Assembly: GCA_020532515.1 (NCBI GenBank)
Contig: JAJBAY010000010.1
Location: 1-37,039 of the forward strand
Source: Candidatus Cloacimonadota bacterium
Lineage (GTDB): Bacteria > Cloacimonadota > Cloacimonadia > Cloacimonadales > Cloacimonadaceae
Length of the DNA: 37,039 nt
Direction of reading: 5' to 3'
Made by a program: the position numbers and the translations under genes. Positions 7,907 through 15,383 of the stretch are shown one piece after another (within the stretch, counting starts at the first letter, position 1; every line of letters starts with the position of its first letter). The notes under the pieces were generated by a model. The model was not told where the DNA came from and searched no databases. It saw nothing but the letters and a program-made list of their open reading frames with translations.

Positions 7907-8992
7907 TTATCCGTTTTTCTTCATGAATTCGCCCATGAACTGAGCAAGCGCGTGCGCAGCAGGCAAAGGCAGGGAATTATAAGTACTGGCTCTGCATCCA
8001 CCAGACAGACGGTGGCCTTTGAGGCCGATCATGCCGGCTTTCTTGGCTTCGCTGATGAAGAGGGCTTCCATGTCTTCGGTAGCCAAGCGGAAGGTGATGT
8101 TCATCAGTGAACGGTCTTCTTTCTCTACGTTGCCTTTATAGAAACCATTAGAGGAATCGATAGCATCATAGATGTACTTGGCTTTGGCTTGATTATTGAG
8201 CGCGACCTTGTCCAAACCACCCATTGCTTCGATCCATTTCAGAACCAAACCGACCATGTAGATGGTGAAGGTGGGGGGAGTATTGAACATGCTACCATTG
8301 CTGGCGGCTACGTTGTAATCCATCATCGAAGGCAGGCCTTGTTTGGCTGTAGCGAGGAAGTCTTTTTTGATGATTACGACCACGACTCCGGCGGGACCCA
8401 CGTTCTTCTGGGCACCGGCGTAGATCATGGAATACTTCTGGACATCGATGGGCTTGCTCATAAAGTTTGAGCTCATATCTGCGATTAAAGGCACTCCGGC
8501 TTTGACGATCGGGTCGTGATGCCATTCTGTACCGTAAATGGTATTGTTTGTAGTGATGTGCAGATAGGCAGGGTTCTCTGAGAGAGTGTGTGTCTTGGGG
8601 ATGTAGCTGTGGTTTTTGTCTTCACTGGATGCGGCCAGATGCAGGGGTAAGCCCAGCTTTTTGATTTCGCCAATGGCTTTTTTGGACCACACACCGGTGT
8701 GAATGATGTTCGCAATCTTTCCTTCATGGGCAAAGTTCATCGGCACCATGAGAAATTGCATGCTGGCTCCACCTTGTAAGAAGAGCACATCATAATCGTC
8801 ACCCAGATTGTAAATGCGCTTTACAGCTGCGTGGGTTTCATCAATAATAGCTTGGTATTCTTTGCTACGGTGGCTCATTTCCATTACGGAAAGTCCCATT
8901 CCTTTGTAGTTGAACAAATCCGCTTGCGCTTCGCGAAGAACTTCTTCTGGAAGCACTGCGGGACCCGCGTTGAAATTGTGTACGCGTTCCAT
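7907..8992 (-). CDS. serC: Phosphoserine aminotransferase
   Basis: This PLP enzyme converts 3-phosphohydroxypyruvate and glutamate to phosphoserine and 2-oxoglutarate (serine synthesis; also used in the pyridoxal-phosphate DXP route). With the ATG at 8992 the protein has 361 residues and starts MERVHNFNAGPAVLP, the canonical SerC N-terminus. The PLP lysine is Lys196 in YAGAQKNVGPAGV, close to Lys198 of E. coli. FLQGGASMQF and the C-terminal RLSGGCRASTYN are also diagnostic. I rejected an in-frame ATG at 9058 because AGGAGG lies 7 nt before 8992 and homology begins there. It is monocistronic in this window: divergent from maf and followed by a hairpin. Confidence 0.96.
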   Translation of the reverse strand: MERVHNFNAGPAVLPEEVLREAQADLFNYKGMGLSVMEMSHRSKEYQAIIDETHAAVKRIYNLGDDYDVLFLQGGASMQFLMVPMNFAHEGKIANIIHTGVWSKKAIGEIKKLGLPLHLAASSEDKNHSYIPKTHTLSENPAYLHITTNNTIYGTEWHHDPIVKAGVPLIADMSSNFMSKPIDVQKYSMIYAGAQKNVGPAGVVVVIIKKDFLATAKQGLPSMMDYNVAASNGSMFNTPPTFTIYMVGLVLKWIEAMGGLDKVALNNQAKAKYIYDAIDSSNGFYKGNVEKEDRSLMNITFRLATEDMEALFISEAKKAGMIGLKGHRLSGGCRASTYNSLPLPAAHALAQFMGEFMKKNG

Positions 8993-9132
8993 TTGGATCC
9001 TCCTGGATATATTTTTGTACTTTAGTGCAAGGATTTTGAAAGGCATTCTTTCAGGCAAGCTATTTCTTTTGTTCTTAGAATTTCATTGACGTAATCGGGC
9101 GATTAGGCAGTCTGGTTCAAAGGATTAAATCT

Positions 9133-9726
9133 ATGTTAGATAAGATGTTAAATGACTACCAGATAATTCTGGCTTCACAATCTCCCAGACGCCGGGAGAT
9201 TTTTGATATGTTGGGGCTCCGATATGAGATTCAGAGCAGTGATATCGCAGAACCGGTGAATGGGGAAGACCATGGTTTGCAGGCCATGCGCAATGCCAAA
9301 AACAAGGCGGAAAGCGTTTTTGCCAAAAGCGACGGGCACAGCGTGATCGTTTCGGCGGACACCATCGTGGTCCTGGAAAGCCGGATTTTGGGTAAGCCCG
9401 AGAGCGTTGAACAGGCCCATAGCTATCTTGCCGCCTTGAGCGCAAACACCCACACCGTGGTCTCTGGCATCTGCGTAATGAGTGGAAAAGGCCAAAGATG
9501 CGGCTATGAGAAAACGGAGGTGAGCTTTGCCCCCTTGACTGATGACGAGATCCGGGATTATATCCGCACGAATGAGCCCATGGACAAAGCCGGAGCTTAT
9601 GGCATTCAGGGCTTTGGCAGTCAATTTATCGCCCGGGTCGAGGGCTGTTACTTCAATGTGATGGGTTTTCCTATCCGACGCTTCTATGAGATAGCCCGGG
9701 ACATGATCAGTAAGGGGATGCTATGA
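9133..9726 (+). CDS. maf: Maf family nucleoside triphosphate pyrophosphatase
   Basis: Maf proteins hydrolyse non-canonical or selected NTPs (dTTP, UTP, m7GTP, depending on subgroup) to NMP and PPi, a house-cleaning role. The 197-residue protein has the N-terminal IILASQSPRRREIFDML motif, the metal/catalytic SADT with Asp76, ILGKPESVEQA, and the DKAGAYGIQG segment near residue 155. The AYGIQG form resembles the YhdE (dTTP/UTP) subgroup, but that is inference. AAAGGA about 9 nt upstream supports the ATG at 9133; ATG at 9145 is an alternative. Its stop overlaps the next ATG (ATGA), opening a plus-strand operon that reaches gltX. Confidence 0.93.
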   Translation: MLDKMLNDYQIILASQSPRRREIFDMLGLRYEIQSSDIAEPVNGEDHGLQAMRNAKNKAESVFAKSDGHSVIVSADTIVVLESRILGKPESVEQAHSYLAALSANTHTVVSGICVMSGKGQRCGYEKTEVSFAPLTDDEIRDYIRTNEPMDKAGAYGIQGFGSQFIARVEGCYFNVMGFPIRRFYEIARDMISKGML

Positions 9727-11201
9727 AGGTTTTTCACAATGCCAGATTTTGGCATAACTCTACTTTTGAAAACGATGTCAAAGCCATCCTTACCCATGAT
9801 GGCAAGATCGTGGCACTACTCACAGAATTGCCGGAATCCACTCAGGACTATGACTTTGTAGATCTGAAGGGAAACTATGTCTATCCCGGCTTCATCGATA
9901 CTCATACCCACAGTTTTGAGGGCGGGCTCTATTCGCTGATGATCGATCTTGGGGGAGCCCGAAGCCTTCAGGATGTCTTCGATCTGATCGCTGAAGGCAA
10001 GCGGGATAAGGGCAAATTCATCTTTGCCTGGAACTTTGACGAGCTGAAGATTGCCGAAGGACGCTTTCCCACCCGGGCAGAACTGGATTCCATTGTAAGT
10101 GATAAGAATCTTGTCCTGCGCAGGATAGACGGGCATTCCTGCCTGATCAATAGCTTTGCCTGTTCCAATATCTTGAGCCAGACAGGCAATATCCTTTCTG
10201 CAGATGAAGTTTTCAGAGGCTTTGATAACGACCGGGCGGTGCATTGGTTTCATAACAACATCGAGCCTGAACTCATCTTAAAAGCCTATCATGCCGCGTC
10301 TCAGATTGCGCTGAAGGGTGGATTTTCCACCATCCATACCATGGTGGGCGATGCGAATATGTCCATCGGGCATTACAGCCTGCTTCAGGAGCATTTGGCT
10401 GATTTTGGGGTGGATTTCGTCTTGTATCCGCAATCTTTCAATATCGAAGCAGCCTTAGAAGTGGGAGCCCAGCGCATTGGCGGCTGCATTCTCGCCGATG
10501 GCTCTTTGGGTAGCTACAGCGCTGCTTTATATGAGCCCTACCGGGGGCATTCCATCAATGGAAACCTTTATCAGACCGATGCCTACTGGTATGATTTCAT
10601 CACCCGCGCTCATCAAAACAACCTGCAAGTGGGCGTGCACTGCATCGGCGACAGAGCCATTACTCAGATCAATAACGTCTATATGGCATTGGCAAATTCA
10701 GATTTTAAGGACCTGCGCCATCAATTGATTCACTGCGAGCTTACCGACGATGCCCTCATCAATCACATCAAGGCCTCGGGCGCGGTGCCTGTGATGCAAC
10801 CCATGTTTGACAGGCTCTGGGGCGGTGAGAGTGGCTTTTATGCCAAAGTCTTGGGCCAGGAGAGAGCAAAGCACATGAACCGCTTTGCCACCATGCTCTC
10901 GCGGGGCATCAAAATCACCGGTTCCTCAGACTGGTATATCACCGAGCTGAATATAGTAGCGTCCCTTGCCGCAGCTATGAATCATCACAATCCTGCCGAA
11001 GCTCTCACAGCAGCCCAGGCGATAGATATTTATACCAAAAACGCAGCCTGGCTTTCGCATGATGAAGACGTCAAAGGGCAATTGCTGCCAGACATGATGG
11101 CAGATTTTACCGTGATGAACTATGATCTCAAGAAACCCGGTGCGGATAACAAGGTGGTGGCCACCATCAAAGCAGGAAAGCTGCTCTATGGGAATCTGTA
11201 A
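9723..11201 (+). CDS. YtcJ-like metal-dependent amidohydrolase
   Basis: The 492-residue protein belongs to the Amidohydro_3 / YtcJ branch of the amidohydrolase superfamily. A small beta-sandwich N-terminus leads to the metal-binding HxH in PGFIDTHTHSF (His61, His63). Further on come GVHCIGDRAITQ and QLIHCEL with later metal/substrate histidines, and GSSDWYI with the late conserved Asp. The C-terminal beta part (LLPDMMADFTVMNYDL) closes the sandwich. Substrates of this branch are mostly unknown and include N-substituted formamides, so I assign none. No signal peptide is seen. It overlaps maf by 4 nt and the next gene by 14 nt. Confidence 0.87.
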   Translation: MKVFHNARFWHNSTFENDVKAILTHDGKIVALLTELPESTQDYDFVDLKGNYVYPGFIDTHTHSFEGGLYSLMIDLGGARSLQDVFDLIAEGKRDKGKFIFAWNFDELKIAEGRFPTRAELDSIVSDKNLVLRRIDGHSCLINSFACSNILSQTGNILSADEVFRGFDNDRAVHWFHNNIEPELILKAYHAASQIALKGGFSTIHTMVGDANMSIGHYSLLQEHLADFGVDFVLYPQSFNIEAALEVGAQRIGGCILADGSLGSYSAALYEPYRGHSINGNLYQTDAYWYDFITRAHQNNLQVGVHCIGDRAITQINNVYMALANSDFKDLRHQLIHCELTDDALINHIKASGAVPVMQPMFDRLWGGESGFYAKVLGQERAKHMNRFATMLSRGIKITGSSDWYITELNIVASLAAAMNHHNPAEALTAAQAIDIYTKNAAWLSHDEDVKGQLLPDMMADFTVMNYDLKKPGADNKVVATIKAGKLLYGNL

Positions 11202-11751
11202 ACTAAGCGCTGATATCGTTGCTCAAATGGTGAAGGATGAACTGAAATACCATCCCCAGCTGGAGCCTGTGGATCTGTACAAGCTCCTTTATCAGGCGCT
11301 CTACGGTCCCTTTCACATAGTTCAGGATTACGAGCAGGTCTGCCGGGCTATTCAGGCCGAGGTAGAGCTTTCAAGTTCACGCTACGAGCCTGCCTATCAA
11401 AAGCTTGGCCCCTGCTACAGTAGAGTGAGTCTGGCCTATATCGATAGGGGAGATGAACCCCAGCTCAAGCAGAGCAAGATCGCAGCTTTGGCAGATTGGC
11501 TACTGGATTCCAGCGTAGTCTTGCCGGATGTCAGCAGCGACTTTCAGAGGCAGTGGAAACTTTACCGCCACCTATTGCAAAGTGCACTTCCAGCCAGCAC
11601 TGAAACCTGGCAGAGAGCAGATTGCCTGGTAGAAGCAGGAAAGCTGCCCTCACATTCACAGACTTTTCATCAGCATTACCAGCCTCATTACCGGCTGGTA
11701 AATATGAATCTTACTAAACACTATCAGATATTTATGGAGTTCAACAAATGA
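11188..11751 (+). CDS. Conserved protein of unknown function
   Basis: With the ATG at 11188, preceded by AGGAAAG, the protein has 187 residues and overlaps the amidohydrolase end by 14 nt. An earlier in-frame ATG at 11122 would lie deep inside that gene. The sequence is soluble and mostly helical. Two stretches look conserved: YKLLYQALYGPFHIV near residue 35, and a His/Tyr-rich C-terminal segment SHSQTFHQHYQPHYRLVN. From memory, similar C-terminal motifs (HSxxYxxxYxPxYR) occur in an uncharacterised bacterial family, but I cannot verify this. The clustered His/Tyr residues could form a metal or phosphate site. It shares ATGA with gltX, so it is co-translated with it. Confidence 0.78.
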   Translation: MGICKLSADIVAQMVKDELKYHPQLEPVDLYKLLYQALYGPFHIVQDYEQVCRAIQAEVELSSSRYEPAYQKLGPCYSRVSLAYIDRGDEPQLKQSKIAALADWLLDSSVVLPDVSSDFQRQWKLYRHLLQSALPASTETWQRADCLVEAGKLPSHSQTFHQHYQPHYRLVNMNLTKHYQIFMEFNK

Positions 11752-13172
11752 CAGAAACCAGAGTCAGATTTGCCCCCAGTCCCACAGGATACTTGCATAT
11801 TGGCGGCCTCAGAACCGCGCTTTACGATTACCTTTTTGCCCGCAACACACAAGGCAAATGTATATTACGCATCGAGGATACAGATCAAAGCCGTGAGGTC
11901 CAAGGTGCGGCGGACAGCTTGGTCTCTACCCTGCATAGCCTTGGTATAGATTTTGACGAAAGCCCTCAGGCGGGGGGAGAATACGGTCCCTACATCCAAT
12001 CTCAGCGCCTGGAGCTATACCGCAAACATGCCAATGAGCTGCTGCAAAATGGCCATGCCTATTACTGCTTTTGCAGCACAGAAACCTTATCACAAATGCG
12101 CGAGGAACAGCAGGCCAAAGGTGAATTCGTGAAATACGATCGCAGCTGCCTGATGCTCTCACAGGAAGAAATAGATGCAAAACTCAAGGCGGGCGAGACC
12201 TACGTGATTCGCCTCAGAATGCCTGATGACCACCGCTTTGCCTTCGATGATGAAGTGCGTGGACACGTGGAAATGGAAAGCTCGCAATCCGACGATCAGG
12301 TTTTGATCAAGTCGGACGGCTTTCCCACCTACCATCTGGCCGCCACGGTGGATGATCACTATATGCAGATCTCGCACGTAATCCGGGGCGAGGAATGGCT
12401 TTCCTCCACTCCCAAACACCTCTGGCTCTATGAATGCCTGGGCTGGCAGCCTCCCAAGTGGGTGCACCTCCCCTTGATCCTGAATACAGACCGCTCCAAA
12501 CTCAGTAAAAGAATGAACGACGTCTCCGTGGAAAGCTACATCGAAAAGGGCTATCTCAAAGAGGCCCTGCTGAATTTCGTGGCTCTATTGGGTTGGCATT
12601 CCGCCGATGATCGCGAGCTTTACACTCTGGAAGAGCTCTGCGAGGAATTCACTCTGGAGCGGGTAAGCAAAGCCGGAGCCATCTTTGATCTCACCAAATT
12701 GGATTGGATGAACGGCCAATATATGCGCTCGCTGCCCTTGCAAACCATAGCAGACCGGGCCCGGCAATGGTTCCCGGAAAAGTGGGCTGAGGACAATGAA
12801 CAGTATCTTTTGGTCATCGCCGCAGCCAGAGAACGCTGCACCCTCTTGCCAGAGCTGGCTGAATATGCCAGGATCTTCTTTGAGCCCGCCGCTTTGAGCG
12901 AGCAAGACCTAAGTATCTTTACCAGCGAAACGTCTCAAAAAGTCCTGAGCTGGTATCATGAGCAGATTTCCACTGTGCAGGCAGATGATGCCGCCGCGAT
13001 CGATGCCATCACCAAAGCCGGAATCAAAGAGTTGGGCATTAAGGGTAAGGACTATTATATGCCCCTGCGTCTGGCTTTGATAGGCCAGCCTCATGGCCCT
13101 GATCTTCCCACCATTATAGCCATTTTGGGCAAAGAAGAGACCTTGGCACGTTTGTCAGTCTCACCTACTTAA
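11748..13172 (+). CDS. gltX: Glutamyl-tRNA synthetase
   Basis: This class I aminoacyl-tRNA synthetase charges tRNA-Glu (and possibly tRNA-Gln, later amidated by GatCAB). The 474-residue protein begins with RFAPSPTGYLHIGGLRTAL, where HIGG is the HIGH-type motif. It carries a zinc-binding segment with CFC near residue 105 and a later Cys after KYDRS, as in E. coli GltX, and has KLSKR as the KMSKS motif in the TDRSKLSKRMNDVSV segment. The C-terminal helical anticodon-binding domain is complete. It overlaps the unknown upstream gene by 4 nt. No GlnRS is in the window, so discriminating versus non-discriminating specificity cannot be decided. Confidence 0.96.
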   Translation: MTETRVRFAPSPTGYLHIGGLRTALYDYLFARNTQGKCILRIEDTDQSREVQGAADSLVSTLHSLGIDFDESPQAGGEYGPYIQSQRLELYRKHANELLQNGHAYYCFCSTETLSQMREEQQAKGEFVKYDRSCLMLSQEEIDAKLKAGETYVIRLRMPDDHRFAFDDEVRGHVEMESSQSDDQVLIKSDGFPTYHLAATVDDHYMQISHVIRGEEWLSSTPKHLWLYECLGWQPPKWVHLPLILNTDRSKLSKRMNDVSVESYIEKGYLKEALLNFVALLGWHSADDRELYTLEELCEEFTLERVSKAGAIFDLTKLDWMNGQYMRSLPLQTIADRARQWFPEKWAEDNEQYLLVIAAARERCTLLPELAEYARIFFEPAALSEQDLSIFTSETSQKVLSWYHEQISTVQADDAAAIDAITKAGIKELGIKGKDYYMPLRLALIGQPHGPDLPTIIAILGKEETLARLSVSPT

Positions 13173-13200
13173 GCCCGATAAAAGAATACAGAAGCAAGCC

Positions 13201-13458
13201 ATGCGCACCGGAAAGATCATCGAGATTCACTGCAAATGCGGTTACCTGCTGTTCCGCTATTTCAAGGCCGGCAAAGGGCGCCTGATCAAGGTTCTGATCT
13301 CCCGCCTCAGCGAGGATAACGTCGGCCTGAGCAAGGTGGAAACCCATAGCCGTCCTGTCTGTCCAGAATGCCAAAAGGAGATCGGGATCATTATGATGAT
13401 CCACGGTGAGCCAGCCCTAAAACTGAATCAGGGCACCATCCGGTCGGTGAGAATCTGA
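13201..13458 (+). CDS. Small zinc-ribbon-like protein of unknown function
   Basis: The 85-residue basic protein has two Cys pairs, Cys11/Cys13 (HCKCG) and Cys54/Cys57 (RPVCPECQ), spaced as in a split zinc ribbon. The intervening part is rich in Lys/Arg and beta-prone. It starts 28 nt after gltX with a weak ribosome binding site and probably ends the maf-gltX transcript. I do not recognise a family. A nucleic-acid-binding or metal-binding role is only inference from the Cys pattern and basic charge. Confidence 0.65.
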   Translation: MRTGKIIEIHCKCGYLLFRYFKAGKGRLIKVLISRLSEDNVGLSKVETHSRPVCPECQKEIGIIMMIHGEPALKLNQGTIRSVRI

Positions 13459-13656
13459 GCAAGGTAAGTTTGCGATTGCGTTTGAGCTGGTAAAGCAAGA
13501 ATACTGCTGCCATTCTAACAAAGCTAAAAAAGCGTAATACCTTGATATAGAGATCTGTAGGACACGTAGCCCATACAATTAATTTGGCGTTTGTGGATAA
13601 TAATCAACAGATGCTCCCAAGAAAACGTAAAAGAAGAGAAATCGGTGTCGACAAGA

Positions 13657-13673
13657 ATATCGATCTTCGATAT
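13657..13673. repeat. Perfect 7-3-7 inverted repeat
   Basis: ATATCGA-TCT-TCGATAT is a perfect dyad about 100 nt before the first SUMF1-like gene and just upstream of an AT-rich, -10-like stretch. Its size and position fit an operator, but no regulator is encoded beside it. Confidence 0.4.
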
Positions 13674-13710
13674 ATTGTTTGATAGATGTATATTATAAAG
13701 TGTTCAAAAC

Positions 13711-13733
13711 AGGTGATTGCTGTGCAGTCACCT
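13711..13733 (+). promoter_or_regulatory. Strong hairpin in the leader of the SUMF1-like operon
   Basis: AGGTGATTGC and GCAGTCACCT form a 10-bp stem (one T-G pair) around a 3-nt loop, about 40 nt before the ATG and after the likely promoter, so it would sit in the 5' UTR. No T-run follows directly, so mRNA stabilisation or a binding site is more likely than termination. Confidence 0.45.
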
Positions 13734-13775
13734 ACTAAATATTTATAAACAACGAATGAACTCAGGGAGGAACAG

Positions 13776-14909
13776 ATGAACAGGATATTATTGATTAGCA
13801 TTCTATTGATGCTTGCCTTTGGGTTGTTGGCTTTCAACAATTCTGATGCATCAAATATCATAGCAGAGAAAGACGGGGATTATTCATTTTCTTTATCAGA
13901 TCACCGGAAGAGTCAAGCGGAGGAAATTGCGGATGGCGGCGCCAGACTGGTTAATCAGTCTGGAAATGTAAACAGGGAATCTGCAGCACCTGAGTATAAT
14001 CTCCAAATCGAACTGAAGCCAGATGGACAGATACGTATAAACTGGGATGACATTGCTGATGCTATCGGCTACAATATTTATCACAGCGCCTATCCAGCTC
14101 CCAGGCTGGGAGAAGCGCCCTGGGAGCTTTGGGCCACTTTGCCGGAAGATAGCTCGGAATACTCTTTTTATCCTACAGAGGCGGAATATATAAATCTGGG
14201 ATTCTTCTACGTTACCGCGCTTCAAGCGTCCCCACCCATGCCGGATAATTTCGTCTTTATAGAAGGCGGTAGTGTAGCCGGGATCACTGTTTCAGACTTC
14301 TATCTGGACAAATATCAGCTTACCAATGCAGAGTGGAATGCCGTGATGGGCAGTGGCGCTGGAGATGCCTATCCCAAGATCTATGTCAGTTGGTTCAATG
14401 CCATAGAGTATTGCAATCTCCGCAGTCTTCAGGAAGGTTTGACACCCTGTTACAGCTACATTAACTATGGAACGAATCCCGACAACTGGCCATCAGGTTG
14501 GGATACTTCTAATGCGAATCATGTGAACCTAAGCTGCGATTTTTCTGCCACAGGTTACCGCCTGCTTACAGAGGCAGAGTGGGAATATGCGGCCCAGGGC
14601 GGCTTGCAGGCACAGGTCTATACTTACAGTGGGAGCGATAACCTCAGCGAAGTTGGTTGGTATAGAGACAACAGCGCCTATTCAGACCATCTTGTAGGCC
14701 AGCTAACTGCCAATGAGCTTGGTATCTACGACATGAGCGGTAATGTGCATGAATGGTGCTGGGATATATATAGTGGGCTTTACCGTGTGTCTCGTGGCGG
14801 TAGCTGGTACAGCAGTGACGGCAGTTGCACAATTTCCTCTCGCTACAAGATCAAAGCGGCTTATAGCAGCGGTGATATCGGTTTCCGCGTGTGCAGGCGT
14901 ACACCTTAA
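13776..14909 (+). CDS. Secreted SUMF1/FGE-fold protein with N-terminal FN3-like domain
   Basis: The 377-residue protein has a signal peptide (first ~20 residues, a long Leu/Ile run). Around residues 75-150 a fibronectin-III-like domain includes IRINWDDIADAIGYNIYHS. From about 155 to the end comes a formylglycine-generating-enzyme (C-type-lectin-like) fold: FYLDKYQLTNAEWNAVMG, GYRLLTEAEWEYAAQGG, IYDMSGNVHEWCWD, SRGGSWYSS, and GFRVCRR at the end. The catalytic Cys pair of true FGE is not intact: the corresponding segment reads SCTISSRYK with one Cys. It is therefore more likely a structural or binding domain than an oxidase. No sorting domain is present. GGGAGG lies 7-8 nt before the start. It is first of three closely spaced plus-strand genes. 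Confidence 0.87.
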   Translation: MNRILLISILLMLAFGLLAFNNSDASNIIAEKDGDYSFSLSDHRKSQAEEIADGGARLVNQSGNVNRESAAPEYNLQIELKPDGQIRINWDDIADAIGYNIYHSAYPAPRLGEAPWELWATLPEDSSEYSFYPTEAEYINLGFFYVTALQASPPMPDNFVFIEGGSVAGITVSDFYLDKYQLTNAEWNAVMGSGAGDAYPKIYVSWFNAIEYCNLRSLQEGLTPCYSYINYGTNPDNWPSGWDTSNANHVNLSCDFSATGYRLLTEAEWEYAAQGGLQAQVYTYSGSDNLSEVGWYRDNSAYSDHLVGQLTANELGIYDMSGNVHEWCWDIYSGLYRVSRGGSWYSSDGSCTISSRYKIKAAYSSGDIGFRVCRRTP

Positions 14910-14939
14910 TTTATGTTTTTGTGAGAAAAGGAGTACAAG

Positions 14940-15371
14940 ATGAAAAGGTGTTTCCTGTTTCTGCTGCTTATGCCTTTGTTAGGCAATTCTAATGCCCTTG
15001 TTAATAACCTTATCGGTTTTGGGGTATCGGAGCCCTTTGCAATTTCTGAGGAGACTTTGCCTGTAGAGCAGTTGTCTTTACCCGCTGTCATCAGCGCTAT
15101 AAAATCTATTTATCCCAATCCTTTCACCCCTGCCACCACCATTACCATCACCATAGAACTCAGCAAAGCTTCGAATGTGCAGATGGATATCTATAATCTG
15201 AAAGGTGAATTGATTCGCCAGCTTGATTCATCGGCCAAAAATGCCGGGACCCATAGCCTGCTCTGGAATGGTTTAAGCGATAGTGGCCAGACCTGTGGCA
15301 GCGGCATCTACCTCTTAAGACTCACGGTTGAGGGTAAAAGCTCTCAAGCCAAGTTCACTCTGATAAAGTAA
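14940..15371 (+). CDS. Small exported protein consisting mainly of a type A sorting domain
   Basis: The 143-residue protein has a signal peptide (MKRCFLFLLLMPLLGNSNA), about 35 residues of linker, and then directly a C-terminal sorting domain. The domain has IYPNPFTPATT at about 60, MDIYNLKGELIRQL, a LLWNGLSDSGQ turn, SGIYLLRL, and the terminus KFTLIK. This is the FlgD-Ig/Por-tail fold that in larger cargo proteins directs type IX-like export or surface attachment, yet here there is no cargo. It has its own AGGAG and signal peptide, so it is not a frame-shifted tail of the preceding gene. It lies 30 nt after and 12 nt before SUMF1-like genes that themselves lack such a tail. Confidence 0.85.
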   Translation: MKRCFLFLLLMPLLGNSNALVNNLIGFGVSEPFAISEETLPVEQLSLPAVISAIKSIYPNPFTPATTITITIELSKASNVQMDIYNLKGELIRQLDSSAKNAGTHSLLWNGLSDSGQTCGSGIYLLRLTVEGKSSQAKFTLIK

Positions 15372-15383
15372 GGGAGGGAACAA

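Larger units (their letters stand above)
13459..13775. other. Intergenic region upstream of the SUMF1-like operon
   Basis: About 320 nt without a gene. It contains a perfect reverse-complement DnaA box (13592-13600), two inverted repeats (listed separately), an AT-rich ATATTATAAAG that could serve as a -10 region at about 13690-13700, and GGGAGG just before the next ATG. No clear terminator for the gltX operon is visible. Confidence 0.55.

Noticed and set aside
14890-14960. Possibility that the first SUMF1 gene and the orphan sorting-domain gene are one frame-shifted gene
   Set aside because: The first protein ends naturally at GFRVCRR, and the second has its own AGGAG and a full signal peptide.
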